In this document: in pieces, positions 50,988-59,294 of the stretch
How positions within the stretch are numbered: the first letter of the stretch is position 1
How the letters are laid out: every line of letters begins with the position of its first letter
The notes under the pieces: generated by a model
The model's input: the letters and a program-made list of their open reading frames with translations, nothing else
The model's database searches: none
What the model was told of the DNA's origin: nothing
Made by a program: the position numbers and the translations under genes
Assembly (NCBI RefSeq): GCF_006715095.1
Contig: NZ_VFMO01000001.1
Span: 3,469,117-3,533,116 of the forward strand
Origin: Yimella lutea
GTDB taxonomy: Bacteria; Actinomycetota; Actinomycetes; Actinomycetales; Dermatophilaceae
DNA length: 64,000 nucleotides
Reading direction: 5' to 3'

Positions 50988-53158
50988 GTCCCTGCTCCGT
51001 GCTCAGCAGGCGACACGTCGACCGCGCACACCTTGAACTCCGGCATCCCGCTCACCGGATCGGTGGCCGGGTTGGTGAGGTCGTTGCAGAACTGGTTGTC
51101 GCCGTCGCCGTGGAACGGCACGAACACACAGTCGGGCCGCACCGCGGTGGTCACCCGCGTCGGAGCGACGAACGAGCCACGCGCCGAGGTGATGCGCACG
51201 GGTGTGCCGTCCTCGACGCCGATGCGGTGGGCGGTGAGCGGGTGCACCTCGGCGAACCGGTGCTCGCCCGGCCGACCGAGGGCCGCGACGCGGGCGGTCT
51301 GGGCGCCCGACTGGTACTGGCGCAGCACGCGTCCGGTGAGCAGGTAGGTGCGCGCGCCCTCGCGCAGATCGTCGTCGACCCCGACGACCGACGGCACGAC
51401 CGCCAGCGCCCGACCCGACGGCGTCGCAAACCGGTCGAGGAACATCCGTGGGGTGCCGCTGTGTTCGCGGTCGGGGCACGGCCAGTACACCGGTTCGCGG
51501 GCCACCCGCTCGTGATCGGCTCCGGCGTAGTCGGCGCGGCCGCCGGCGCTGGCCCGCCCGAGCTCGGCGAACACCTCGATCGGGTCGGTCGCGAATTGCA
51601 CTGGTGCACCGAGACGTTCGGCGAGTTGCGCCCAGATGACGAGTTCGTCGCGCACCCCGTCGGGCGGGTCTGTTGCTCGGGCCCGTTGCAGGATGCGTCC
51701 TTCGAGGGAGGTCATCGTGCCGTCCTCCTCGGCCCACTGCGGCACGGGCAGCACGACGTCGGCGAGCCGGGCCGTCGCCGAGGGCACGAAGTCGGCGACA
51801 ACGAGCAGGTCGAGACTGGCGAGCCGTTCGCGGACGGTGCCTGCGTCGGGTGCCGAGACGGCGGGGTTGGCGCCGTGCACGAAGAGCACCCGTGGGCCGC
51901 CGGGACGACCGAGCGAGTCGAGCAGTTCGACCGCGGGGCGGCCCGGCCCGGGGATGGCGTCGGGATCGACACCCCACACCTTTGCCACATGCGCCCGTGC
52001 CTGCGCGTCGGTGATGCTGCGGTAACCGGGCAGTTGGTCGCACTTCTGGCCGTGTTCGCGTCCGCCCTGCCCGTTGCCCTGACCGGTGAGGCAGCCGTAG
52101 CCGCTGCCGACGCGACCGGGCAGCCCGAGCGCGAGCGCCAGGTTGATCGCTGCGGTGACGGTGTCGGTGCCGTGCGCGTGCTGTTCGGCGCCGCGTCCGG
52201 TGATGACGTAGGCCCCCGCTCCCCCGCGATGGGGTGCGGCGGCCAGGAGCAGTTCGGCGGCCCGCCGGATCTGATCGGCGGGCACACCGGTCGCCTGCTG
52301 GGTGAGCTCGGGCCACCAGCACGTAGCCGCGGCTGCCACCGCGCCCCAACCCTCCACGCGGGCCGCGAGGTAGTCGTCGTCGGTGCCGCTCGCCGCGATC
52401 ACCGCGTGCAGCAGGCCGAGCAGCAGCACCACGTCGGTGCCGGGCAGCGGCCGCAGATGCAGGCCGGCCCCGTCGTCGGTGAGCGCCGCCGTCGCACTGT
52501 GCCGCGGATCGATGACAATCAGACCGCCGCGCTGCCGGGCGCCGGCCAGGTGCCGGGTCATCGGCGGCATCGTCTCGGCCGGGTTGCTGCCGACCAGCAG
52601 CACCGCGTCGGCGCCGCCGAGGTCGGCGAGCGGGAAGGGCAGACCGCGGTCGAGCCCGAACGCCCGGTTGCCCGCCGCGGCGGCCGACGACATGCAGAAC
52701 CGGCCGTTGTAGTCGATGAGGGCGGTGCCGAGGGCGACCCGCGCGAACTTGCCCAGGCTGTAAGCCTTTTCGTTGGTCAGGCCACCGCCGCCGAAGACCG
52801 CGACCGCGTCGGGGCCGTCGGCCCGTTGCGCCGCACGGACGGCGGTGACGATCCGTTCGTACGCCTCCTGCCAGGTCGCCGCGCGTAGTTCACCGCCCGC
52901 GTCCCGCACCATCGGCGTCGTGATCCGGTCGCGCACCGCCAGCAGTTCGGCTGCGGTCCAACCCTTCTGGCACAGACCGCCCTGGTTGGTCGGGAAGTCA
53001 CGGGGCTGCACCGCGAGCCTGCCGTCGTCAGCCGGTTCGAGCCGCATCGCGCACTGCAGCGCGCAGTAGGGGCAGTGCGTATCAGTGCCGGTATCAGTGC
53101 CGGTCGTGCCCGTCGTGCCCGTCCGCCGCTGCGGCGAGTCGAGGTCGGTGAGCGTCAT
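50984..53158 (-). CDS. Assimilatory nitrate reductase catalytic subunit (molybdopterin, 4Fe-4S)
   Basis: 724 residues from ATG 53158; GAGG at proper spacing favours it over GTG 53164. Nitrate is reduced to nitrite at a molybdenum bis-MGD centre. The N-terminal [4Fe-4S] site is [13 protein letters not shown] ... GGLCQKG. Molybdopterin motifs follow: [41 protein letters not shown] with the likely Mo-ligand Cys, [18 protein letters not shown] and [16 protein letters not shown] near the C-terminus. It is of the NasC/NasA type without its own Fe-S tail. A short Gly-Thr repeat ([15 protein letters not shown]) lies before the cluster. Confidence 0.95.
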   Translation of the reverse strand: MTLTDLDSPQRRTGTTGTTGTDTGTDTHCPYCALQCAMRLEPADDGRLAVQPRDFPTNQGGLCQKGWTAAELLAVRDRITTPMVRDAGGELRAATWQEAYERIVTAVRAAQRADGPDAVAVFGGGGLTNEKAYSLGKFARVALGTALIDYNGRFCMSSAAAAGNRAFGLDRGLPFPLADLGGADAVLLVGSNPAETMPPMTRHLAGARQRGGLIVIDPRHSATAALTDDGAGLHLRPLPGTDVVLLLGLLHAVIAASGTDDDYLAARVEGWGAVAAAATCWWPELTQQATGVPADQIRRAAELLLAAAPHRGGAGAYVITGRGAEQHAHGTDTVTAAINLALALGLPGRVGSGYGCLTGQGNGQGGREHGQKCDQLPGYRSITDAQARAHVAKVWGVDPDAIPGPGRPAVELLDSLGRPGGPRVLFVHGANPAVSAPDAGTVRERLASLDLLVVADFVPSATARLADVVLPVPQWAEEDGTMTSLEGRILQRARATDPPDGVRDELVIWAQLAERLGAPVQFATDPIEVFAELGRASAGGRADYAGADHERVAREPVYWPCPDREHSGTPRMFLDRFATPSGRALAVVPSVVGVDDDLREGARTYLLTGRVLRQYQSGAQTARVAALGRPGEHRFAEVHPLTAHRIGVEDGTPVRITSARGSFVAPTRVTTAVRPDCVFVPFHGDGDNQFCNDLTNPATDPVSGMPEFKVCAVDVSPAEHGAGT

Positions 53159-53167
53159 CGCCACGCC

Positions 53168-54595
53168 TCAGATCCGGTGGCTGCCGAGGGCAGAACCCTT
53201 GCGGCCGTACGCCGCCCAAGTGATCGCCGCCATCAGCAGGTAGACCCCGAGGATCACCAGCAGCGCGGGCACGATCGTGCCGGCCGGGTGGGCGGCGTCG
53301 ATGGTGTGCGACTTGGAGAGCGCGAAGCCCTGCGGCACCAGAAACCCGCCGAAGGCACCGATCGCGCCGACGATCCCGATCGCGCCGCCCGCCGTCCGCA
53401 CCGCCGTGGCCCGACCGGCCGGCGAGCGGTCGGTGGCCGTCACGTCGAAGACGGCGGGGATCATCCGGTAGATCGATCCGTTGCCCACGCCGGTGAACAC
53501 GAACAGCCAGCAGAAGCTGACCATGAAGAGCCCGAAGTCGTTGGTGCGCAACGCGATCACCGCACCGCCGGCGCCGACCGCCATCGCCAGGAAGGAGACC
53601 ACGGTGACCACCCAGCCGCCGACCCGGTCGGCGGCGATACCGCCCAGCGGACGGCTCAACGAACCCACGAGGGCGCCGAGGAAGGCGAGCTTGAGACCTT
53701 CGGCCGGAAACGCGTCGTGCAGCAGTTTCGGGAAGACTCCTGCGAACCCGATGAACGAACCGAAGGTGCCGATGTAGAGCAGCGACAGCAGCCAGGTGTG
53801 CGGCAGCCGGGTGGCCCGTCGCATCGAGCGCCCGTCGTTCGCCGCCATCGTCAGGTTGTCCATGAAGCGCCAGGCGAGCAATGCCGCCAACAGCGCGGCC
53901 GGCACGAAGATCCAACCGGCCGCTGGGAGGTTTGGGGCGGTCGCCGTCGCGGCTCCCCAGACCACCACGAACGGCACGACGAACTGCACCGCCGCCGTGC
54001 CGAGATTGCCGCCGGCCGCGTTGAGCCCCAACGCTGCTCCCTTGCGGGCGGCCGGGAAGAAGAAGGAGATGTTGGTCATCGACGAGGCGAAGTTGCCGCC
54101 GCCGAACCCGGCCAGTGCAGCGACGAGCAGCAGCACGGGGAAGGGCGCCAGATTCTCCAGCGCGACCACCAACCCGAGGGTGGGCGCGAGCAGCAGCAGC
54201 GCCGACATGATCGTCCAGTTGCGACCGCCGAACCGCGGCACCGCGAAACTGTAAGGGATGCGCAGTGCCGATCCGACGAGCACCGGCATCGACAGCAGCC
54301 AGAACTGCTGGCTGTCGGTCAACGCGTTCGTGCCGACGTAGCCGAAGGCCGCCAGTTGCGGCACGACGATGCCCCAGAGCGCGAACACCCCGAACCCGAG
54401 AAACTCCGCCAGCACCGACAACCCGAGGTTGCGCCGTGCGATCGAGCGGCCGTGCGCCACCCACTGGGCGGGGTCTTCGGGGTCCCAGCCGTCGAGCCAA
54501 CGTCCCGGCCGACGGGCGAGCCCGTCGGCGGTGTCGACGGTGTCGACGGGAGGGGCGAGCGCCAGATCGGTCGGCTCGGTGGTTGTGGTGACCAT
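53168..54595 (-). CDS. Nitrate/nitrite transporter (NarK-type MFS)
   Basis: 475 residues, 12 predicted helices. The first gene of the nitrate cluster would bring nitrate in. Two NarK signature glycine-rich helices are visible: AALAGFGGGNFASSMTNISFFFP, written in parts as ALAGFGGGNF and ASSMTNISFFFP, and the later AVRTAGGAIGIVGAIGAFGG. Conserved arginines in SALRIPYSFAVPRFGG and SLSRPLGGIAADR fit nitrate binding. Its stop is 10 nt before the nitrate reductase start. A GlnR-like site lies 66 bp upstream. Confidence 0.93.
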   Translation of the reverse strand: MVTTTTEPTDLALAPPVDTVDTADGLARRPGRWLDGWDPEDPAQWVAHGRSIARRNLGLSVLAEFLGFGVFALWGIVVPQLAAFGYVGTNALTDSQQFWLLSMPVLVGSALRIPYSFAVPRFGGRNWTIMSALLLLAPTLGLVVALENLAPFPVLLLVAALAGFGGGNFASSMTNISFFFPAARKGAALGLNAAGGNLGTAAVQFVVPFVVVWGAATATAPNLPAAGWIFVPAALLAALLAWRFMDNLTMAANDGRSMRRATRLPHTWLLSLLYIGTFGSFIGFAGVFPKLLHDAFPAEGLKLAFLGALVGSLSRPLGGIAADRVGGWVVTVVSFLAMAVGAGGAVIALRTNDFGLFMVSFCWLFVFTGVGNGSIYRMIPAVFDVTATDRSPAGRATAVRTAGGAIGIVGAIGAFGGFLVPQGFALSKSHTIDAAHPAGTIVPALLVILGVYLLMAAITWAAYGRKGSALGSHRI

Positions 54596-54660
54596 GAACG
54601 CCTCGCACGCAGGTGCCCACCCGGACGGTGAGCGAGTGCGAGGAACGCTATGGACGCCGT

Positions 54661-54709
54661 GTTTCGTCGGCCGACTGCTTGCGTAACACGCAGGTCACAC
54701 CGACCTCAC
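54661..54709 (-). promoter_or_regulatory. Candidate GlnR operator of the nitrate assimilation cluster
   Basis: Read on the minus strand, boxes in strict 11-bp phase are GTGAG (54709-54705), GTGAC (54698-54694), GTTAC (54687-54683), AGTCG (54676-54672, poor) and GAAAC (54665-54661). GlnR sites consist of GTNAC and GAAAC half-sites separated by 6 nt, so four of five boxes fit well. The site is 66-114 bp before the narK-type start codon. Confidence 0.5.
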
Positions 54710-54775
54710 CGCCGCGGCCACGCGTGGTGAAGCGTCCTGACCTGCGCAGATCCACCCCCGAAGGAGGCGTGGAGT

Positions 54776-54794
54776 GACCCACGTCACGTGGGTC
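54776..54794. other. Perfect 19-bp palindrome between pyrE and the nitrate cluster
   Basis: GACCCACGT-C-ACGTGGGTC lies 21 bp after the pyrE stop and 180 bp before the transporter gene. It could be the pyrE terminator or an operator (it contains a CACGTG-like core) acting on the nitrate cluster. Confidence 0.45.
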
Positions 54795-54815
54795 GACCGC
54801 GAGGTGCGGCGCCGG

Positions 54816-55418
54816 TCAGGCCAGTCCGACGTCTTGCAGGCTGAACGCGGACAGGTAGGGCACGCCCAGACCGTCCTCGATGACCTGCTGCGCACCGGTG
54901 GCGCGATCGACGATGGTGGCCACGGCGACGACTTCCGCGCCCTCGTCGCGGGCGGCCTGCACCGCGTCGGTCGGCGACGCGCCGGTGGTGGTGGTGTCCT
55001 CGACCACGAGCACCCGGCGGCCCTTGATCGACGGTCCTTCGATGCGCTGCTGCAACCCGTGGGCCTTGCCCTGCTTGCGCACCACGAACGCGTCGAGCCG
55101 GTCGCCGGCGGCCGCGGCGGCGTGCAGCATCGAGGTGGCCACCGGGTCGGCGCCGAGGGTGAGTCCGCCGACGGCGTCGAAGTCGAGTTGCTTGGTCAAC
55201 TCGCGCATCACACGTCCGACCAACGGGGCGGCCTCGCCCGACAGCGAGATGCGGCGCAGGTCGACGTAGTAGTCGGCCCCCTTGCCGGAGGAGAGCGTCA
55301 CCCGACCGTGCACGACGGCCTGCTCCTTGATGAGCTCGAGCAGGCGGGCGCGGTCGGCGGCGAGGTCGACCGGGGTGTTGGAGGTGGTGGCGAAGTTGTC
55401 GGCAGCGGCGTCAGTCAC
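54816..55418 (-). CDS. pyrE: Orotate phosphoribosyltransferase
   Basis: 200 residues from GTG 55418, a leaderless start with TAGGCT 7 nt upstream. It makes OMP from orotate and PRPP in pyrimidine synthesis. Motifs: GRVTLSSGKGADYYVDLRR, GGLTLGADPVATSML, VVRKQGKAHGLQQRIEGP and the PRPP loop VLVVEDTTTTGASPTDAV. It stands alone, downstream of and co-directional with the short-chain dehydrogenase gene (25 bp gap). Confidence 0.95.
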   Translation of the reverse strand: MTDAAADNFATTSNTPVDLAADRARLLELIKEQAVVHGRVTLSSGKGADYYVDLRRISLSGEAAPLVGRVMRELTKQLDFDAVGGLTLGADPVATSMLHAAAAAGDRLDAFVVRKQGKAHGLQQRIEGPSIKGRRVLVVEDTTTTGASPTDAVQAARDEGAEVVAVATIVDRATGAQQVIEDGLGVPYLSAFSLQDVGLA

Positions 55419-55425
55419 GGCTCAC

Positions 55426-55431
55426 AGCCTA
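55426..55431 (-). promoter_or_regulatory. -10 box TAGGCT of a leaderless pyrE transcript
   Basis: On the minus strand TAGGCT ends 7 nt before the GTG start of pyrE, between pyrE and the dehydrogenase stop codon. Confidence 0.55.
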
Positions 55432-55443
55432 GAGCGGGAGCGC

Positions 55444-56220
55444 TCAGTCCTTGTTCGGACGGTGACGGCGCACCAGCTTCGGTTTGCGCACGATCGAGCG
55501 GGGCACGACGCGCAGGAGTCCGGCGGCGATCTTGTACTGAACGCCCGGAATGCTGAGGATCTTGCCCCTGTCGACGTCGGCCAGGCCGTCGGAGACCAGC
55601 TTGTCGGCGTCGAGCCACATGAAGTCGGGGGCGGCCTGGCGGGCCTTGATGCCGGCGCGGTCGTGGAACTCGGTGCGGGTGAAGCCGGGGGCGAGCGCGG
55701 TGACCTTGACGCCGGTGTCGGCGAGTTCGACGGCGAGCGACTCGGAGAAGACCGTGACCCACGACTTGGCCGCCGAGTAGGTGCCCGACGACATGAAGCC
55801 CGCCACCGAGGAGACGTTGACGATGTTGCCGGCCCCGCGCTCCTTCATCGCCAGGGCGGCGGCGTGCGAGAGCACGAGCACGGCGCGCACCAGCACGTCG
55901 AGCATCTGCTCCTCTTCCTCGACCGTGTTGCGGATGAACGACTTGCGCAGGCCGAACCCGGCGTTGTTGACCAGCAGGTCGACCGGACGCTGCCGGTCGC
56001 CGACCCGGTCGGCAACGGTGCCGAGTTGGGTGCGGTCGGCGAGGTCGGCGGGCAGCACGTCGACCCGGATGCCGTGCTGCGCTTCGAGCTCGGCGCGCAG
56101 CGCCTCCAGCCGGCTCTTGTCACGGGCGACGACGACGAGGTCGTGGCCGCGCGCGGCGAGCTGGTGGGCGAAGGTCTTGCCGATGCCGGCGCTGGCGCCG
56201 GTGACGAGTGCGGTAGGCAT
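55444..56220 (-). CDS. Short-chain dehydrogenase/reductase (SDR)
   Basis: 258 residues from ATG 56220. The classical SDR pattern is complete: TALVTGASAGIGKTFA (cofactor loop TGxxxGIG), VVVARDKSRLEAL suggesting NADP preference, LLVNNAGFG, the catalytic Ser in IVNVSSVAGF, and SGTYSAAKSWV with Tyr and Lys. The C-terminus is basic (RKPKLVRRHRPNKD). The overall layout resembles DltE/YqjQ-like SDRs. Substrate unknown. Confidence 0.9.
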   Translation of the reverse strand: MPTALVTGASAGIGKTFAHQLAARGHDLVVVARDKSRLEALRAELEAQHGIRVDVLPADLADRTQLGTVADRVGDRQRPVDLLVNNAGFGLRKSFIRNTVEEEEQMLDVLVRAVLVLSHAAALAMKERGAGNIVNVSSVAGFMSSGTYSAAKSWVTVFSESLAVELADTGVKVTALAPGFTRTEFHDRAGIKARQAAPDFMWLDADKLVSDGLADVDRGKILSIPGVQYKIAAGLLRVVPRSIVRKPKLVRRHRPNKD

Positions 56221-56295
56221 GGCGCCGATCCTAGGTCGCGCCACCCATGAACCCACCCATGAACCGGCCCGACCCGGGCCGTCGGTGGCGGCGAT

Positions 56296-56301
56296 TAGGC
56301 T
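56296..56301 (+). promoter_or_regulatory. -10 box TAGGCT of a leaderless xthA transcript
   Basis: TAGGCT ends 6 nt before GTG 56308, with no ribosome binding site. Confidence 0.55.
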
Positions 56302-56307
56302 CGGGCC

Positions 56308-57096
56308 GTGCGTATTGCGACCTGGAACGTCAACTCCGTCCGCTCCCGCATCGACCGAGTGATGGGGGTGCTCGAGCGTCACGATCTCGACGTCCTGCTC
56401 CTGCAAGAGACCAAGTGCCGTGACGACCAGTTCCCGATGCTCGACCTCGCAGCCAAGGGTTACGAGCTCGCGCATCACGGCCTCAACCAGTGGAACGGCG
56501 TCGCGATCATCTCGCGCGTCGGCATCGAGGACGTCGCGGTCGGCTTCCCGAGCATGCCCGGCTTCGGCGAACCCATCGCACCCGAAGCCCGCGCGATCGG
56601 CGCTACCTGCGGTGGCGTCCGGGTGTGGTCGCTGTACATCCCCAACGGACGCGAGATCGACCACCCGCACTACCACTACAAGCTCGACTGGCTGTCCCGG
56701 CTGCGCGACGACGCCACGGGCTGGCTGGCCGACGACGCGGACGCACAGATCCTTCTCGCCGGCGACTGGAACATCGCGCCGACCGATGACGACGTCTGGG
56801 ATGTCGCCTTCTTCGAGGGCAGGACGCATGTCACCGCACCCGAACGTGCGGCCTTCCAGGCCATCGTCGACGCCGGCTTCAGCGACGTCGTCCGACCCTT
56901 CACCCCCGGCCCGGGCGTTTACACCTACTGGGACTACACGCAGTTGCGTTTCCCGAAAAAGCAGGGCATGCGCATCGACTTCGCGCTGGCGTCCCCTGCC
57001 CTCGCCTCCCGGGTCACCGACGCGATGATCGATCGCGAGGAGCGCAAGGGCAAGGGCGCATCCGACCACGCGCCCGTGGTGGTCACGCTCGACTGA
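56308..57096 (+). CDS. xthA: Exodeoxyribonuclease III / AP endonuclease
   Basis: 262 residues from GTG 56308. It cleaves abasic sites and removes 3' blocks in base excision repair. Family motifs: RIATWNVNSVRSRI with the metal-binding Asn, LLQETKCRDDQFP with Glu, YIPNGREIDHPHYHYKLDWL, LAGDWNIAPTDDDVWD with Asp/Asn, and the C-terminal RIDFALASP and GASDHAPVVV with the catalytic Asp-His. It is divergent from the dehydrogenase gene. Confidence 0.95.
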   Translation: MRIATWNVNSVRSRIDRVMGVLERHDLDVLLLQETKCRDDQFPMLDLAAKGYELAHHGLNQWNGVAIISRVGIEDVAVGFPSMPGFGEPIAPEARAIGATCGGVRVWSLYIPNGREIDHPHYHYKLDWLSRLRDDATGWLADDADAQILLAGDWNIAPTDDDVWDVAFFEGRTHVTAPERAAFQAIVDAGFSDVVRPFTPGPGVYTYWDYTQLRFPKKQGMRIDFALASPALASRVTDAMIDREERKGKGASDHAPVVVTLD

Positions 57097-57147
57097 AGCC
57101 GCGGCGGTTAGGGTCGTCCCGGCCGTTCAACACCGGGAAAGCAGAGC

Positions 57148-57792
57148 ATGAGCAATTACGACCCCGAGCACCCGTACTCCGAGGAGCCGACCCGGGCGAC
57201 CCCGCGACTCGACCCGAGTGCGCTGAACAAGCCGCATACGCAACCGATCGACGACTCATCCGGTACGCGCGAAGTGCCCTACGGCTCGCCCCCGCCTGAT
57301 CGGAGTTACGGGCAGGGTCATGCCCAGGGTTACGGCCGGCCGTCGTACGGCGCCGGGAACGAGCAGTACAACCCCTACGGCGGCAACGGCTACGACCCGT
57401 CCGTGAACGATCAGTCACCGCAGAACCCCTACGGCGCACCCCAGCAGTACGCGCAGCCTGCGCAGTACGGCGCACCGCAGTACCCGCATCCCTACGGCAA
57501 TCAGTACGACAACCAATACGGCTACGCGCCTCCGGGCGGCTTTCCCCAGCAACCGCAGACCAACGGCATGGCGATCGCGGCGCTGGTCACGTCGCTGGCC
57601 GGCTGTCTGTGCGGGTTCGGCTTCCCCATCGGTCTGGTCCTGGGCTTCATGGCGCTGCCGGAGGCCAAGCGTCAGAACGACAGCGGATCCAAGGGGATGG
57701 CGATCGCCGGCATCGTGATCGGCGGGCTCGGCACGCTGTTGATCGTCGGCTACATCGTGCTCATAGTGGTCTGGGGAATCGGCTCGGCATGA
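57148..57792 (+). CDS. DUF4190 membrane protein with Tyr/Pro/Gln-rich N-terminus
   Basis: 214 residues. The first 130 are a disordered, hydrophilic stretch with repeated NPYGG/QYGAPQ pieces. The C-terminal DUF4190 has two helices (MAIAALVTSLAGCLCGFGFP-IGLVLGFMAL and MAIAGIVIGGLGTLLIVGYI-VLIVVWGI) joined by PEAKRQNDSGSKG. Proteins of this type are common in actinobacteria and may sense or organise at the membrane; function is unknown. The stop overlaps the start of the monooxygenase gene (ATGA), so the two are translationally coupled. Confidence 0.82.
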   Translation: MSNYDPEHPYSEEPTRATPRLDPSALNKPHTQPIDDSSGTREVPYGSPPPDRSYGQGHAQGYGRPSYGAGNEQYNPYGGNGYDPSVNDQSPQNPYGAPQQYAQPAQYGAPQYPHPYGNQYDNQYGYAPPGGFPQQPQTNGMAIAALVTSLAGCLCGFGFPIGLVLGFMALPEAKRQNDSGSKGMAIAGIVIGGLGTLLIVGYIVLIVVWGIGSA

Positions 57793-59285
57793 CCATTCAG
57801 CCCGACCTGCAGCCCGCCGTCCAGCACGACATGGTCGTGATCGGGGCAGGGTTCTCCGGTATCGCGATGACGATCGCGGCGAAGGCCGCCGGACGCGACG
57901 TGCTGGTGCTGGAGAAGGCCGACGAGATCGGTGGCACCTGGCGCGACAACCGCTACCCGGGCGTGGCCTGCGACGTCGAGAGCCACCTGTACTCCTACTC
58001 CTTCGAACTCAACCCGGACTGGTCGCGCGCCTACGCGCCGGGCGACGAGATCCAGGACTACCTGCTGTACGTCGTCGAGCAGTACGACGTCCGCCGGCAT
58101 GTGCAGTTCGGCGCGGCCGTGCAGCAGGCGTGGTTCGAGGAGCAGACCTCGCGCTGGGAGGTCGCCTACTCCACACCCGACGGAGGACTGGAGACCGTCA
58201 CCTGCCGCGACCTGGTGCTCGCCGTCGGCTCGTTGCACGTGCCGACCGCCCCCGCCATCCCCGGCCTCGACGCGTTCCAGGGCGAACTGATGCACACCGC
58301 CACCTGGGTGCCCGGCACCACCGCCACCGGCAAGCGGGTCGGCGTCATCGGCACCGGCGCGAGCGCCGTCCAGGTGATTCCGGAACTGGCCGCGGACGCC
58401 GCGGCGCTCACCGTCTTCCAGCGCACACCGACCTGGGTGATGCCCAAGAACGACCACGAGATCTCCGAAGCGACCTCGGAGCGGTACGAGCGCCGTCCGG
58501 CGCTGATGAAGGCGCGACGAGCCAAGATCAGGGCCGCCAACGAGACTCGCGCGCTGGGGTTCGTCAAGCAGCCCGCGCTGATGAAGGCGGTGCGCCTGCG
58601 CGCCATGCACCATCTGCGATCGTCCGTCGACGACGAAGAGCTGCGCGCGCAGTTGACGCCTGCCTACACGCTGGGTTGCAAGCGAATTCCATTGTCGGAC
58701 AACTACTTGACGGCACTCTCACGCCGCAACGTGAAGCTGGCGACCGAGCCGATCATCGATGCGGGACCGAACGGTCTGGTGACCGCCGACGGTGTCGAGC
58801 ACCCGCTCGACCTGCTGGTGTTGGCGACCGGGTTCGATCCGAGCGCCGCCTGGAAGTCGGTCAATGTCTTCGGCGCGAAGCACGCCTCGCTGACCCAGCG
58901 CTGGGAGGAGGGCATCGACAGTTACTACGGCGTGACCGTGCCCGACTTCCCGAACATGTTCATGCTGCTCGGGCCGAACGCGGAACTCGGCCACACCTCG
59001 GTGCTGCTGATGATGGAGGCCCAGGTCGAACTGGTCGTGAAGTTGCTCGCCGAGCGTGACCGCCGCGGTGCGAAGCTGGTGAGCGTGCGTCCGGAGGTCG
59101 TGCCGGCTCACATGGCGCAGATCGATGAGCGCAGCGCCGACACCGTGTGGCAGCGGGGCGGATGCAGCAGCTGGTACCTCGACAAGGGCGGCCGCAACCG
59201 CACCCTCTGGCCGGGTACGGTCGCTGAGTTCGAGCGTCGGGTCCGCAACCCCGAATGGGTCGACTACGAGTTCACCAGCCGCTGA
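57789..59285 (+). CDS. Flavin-containing monooxygenase of the Baeyer-Villiger type
   Basis: 498 residues from ATG 57789. The FAD loop GAGFSG lies at residues 19-24 in DMVVIGAGFSGIAMTIAA, followed by EKADEIGGTWRDNRYPGVACD with the typical GGTW and YPG. The Baeyer-Villiger fingerprint FxGxxxHxxxW is met by FQGELMHTATW (about 163-173). A second Rossmann loop, GVIGTGASAVQ, binds NADPH, and VLATGFDPSA is the late ATG motif. It probably inserts oxygen into a ketone or oxidises a heteroatom; the substrate is unknown. Coupling to the DUF4190 gene is notable. Confidence 0.9.
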   Translation: MTIQPDLQPAVQHDMVVIGAGFSGIAMTIAAKAAGRDVLVLEKADEIGGTWRDNRYPGVACDVESHLYSYSFELNPDWSRAYAPGDEIQDYLLYVVEQYDVRRHVQFGAAVQQAWFEEQTSRWEVAYSTPDGGLETVTCRDLVLAVGSLHVPTAPAIPGLDAFQGELMHTATWVPGTTATGKRVGVIGTGASAVQVIPELAADAAALTVFQRTPTWVMPKNDHEISEATSERYERRPALMKARRAKIRAANETRALGFVKQPALMKAVRLRAMHHLRSSVDDEELRAQLTPAYTLGCKRIPLSDNYLTALSRRNVKLATEPIIDAGPNGLVTADGVEHPLDLLVLATGFDPSAAWKSVNVFGAKHASLTQRWEEGIDSYYGVTVPDFPNMFMLLGPNAELGHTSVLLMMEAQVELVVKLLAERDRRGAKLVSVRPEVVPAHMAQIDERSADTVWQRGGCSSWYLDKGGRNRTLWPGTVAEFERRVRNPEWVDYEFTSR

Positions 59286-59294
59286 GCGCAGCGA

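Noticed and set aside
49464..52888. Long plus-strand frames opposite the NasB-like and nitrate reductase genes
   Set aside because: Antisense shadows with low-complexity products and no starts or ribosome binding sites of their own.
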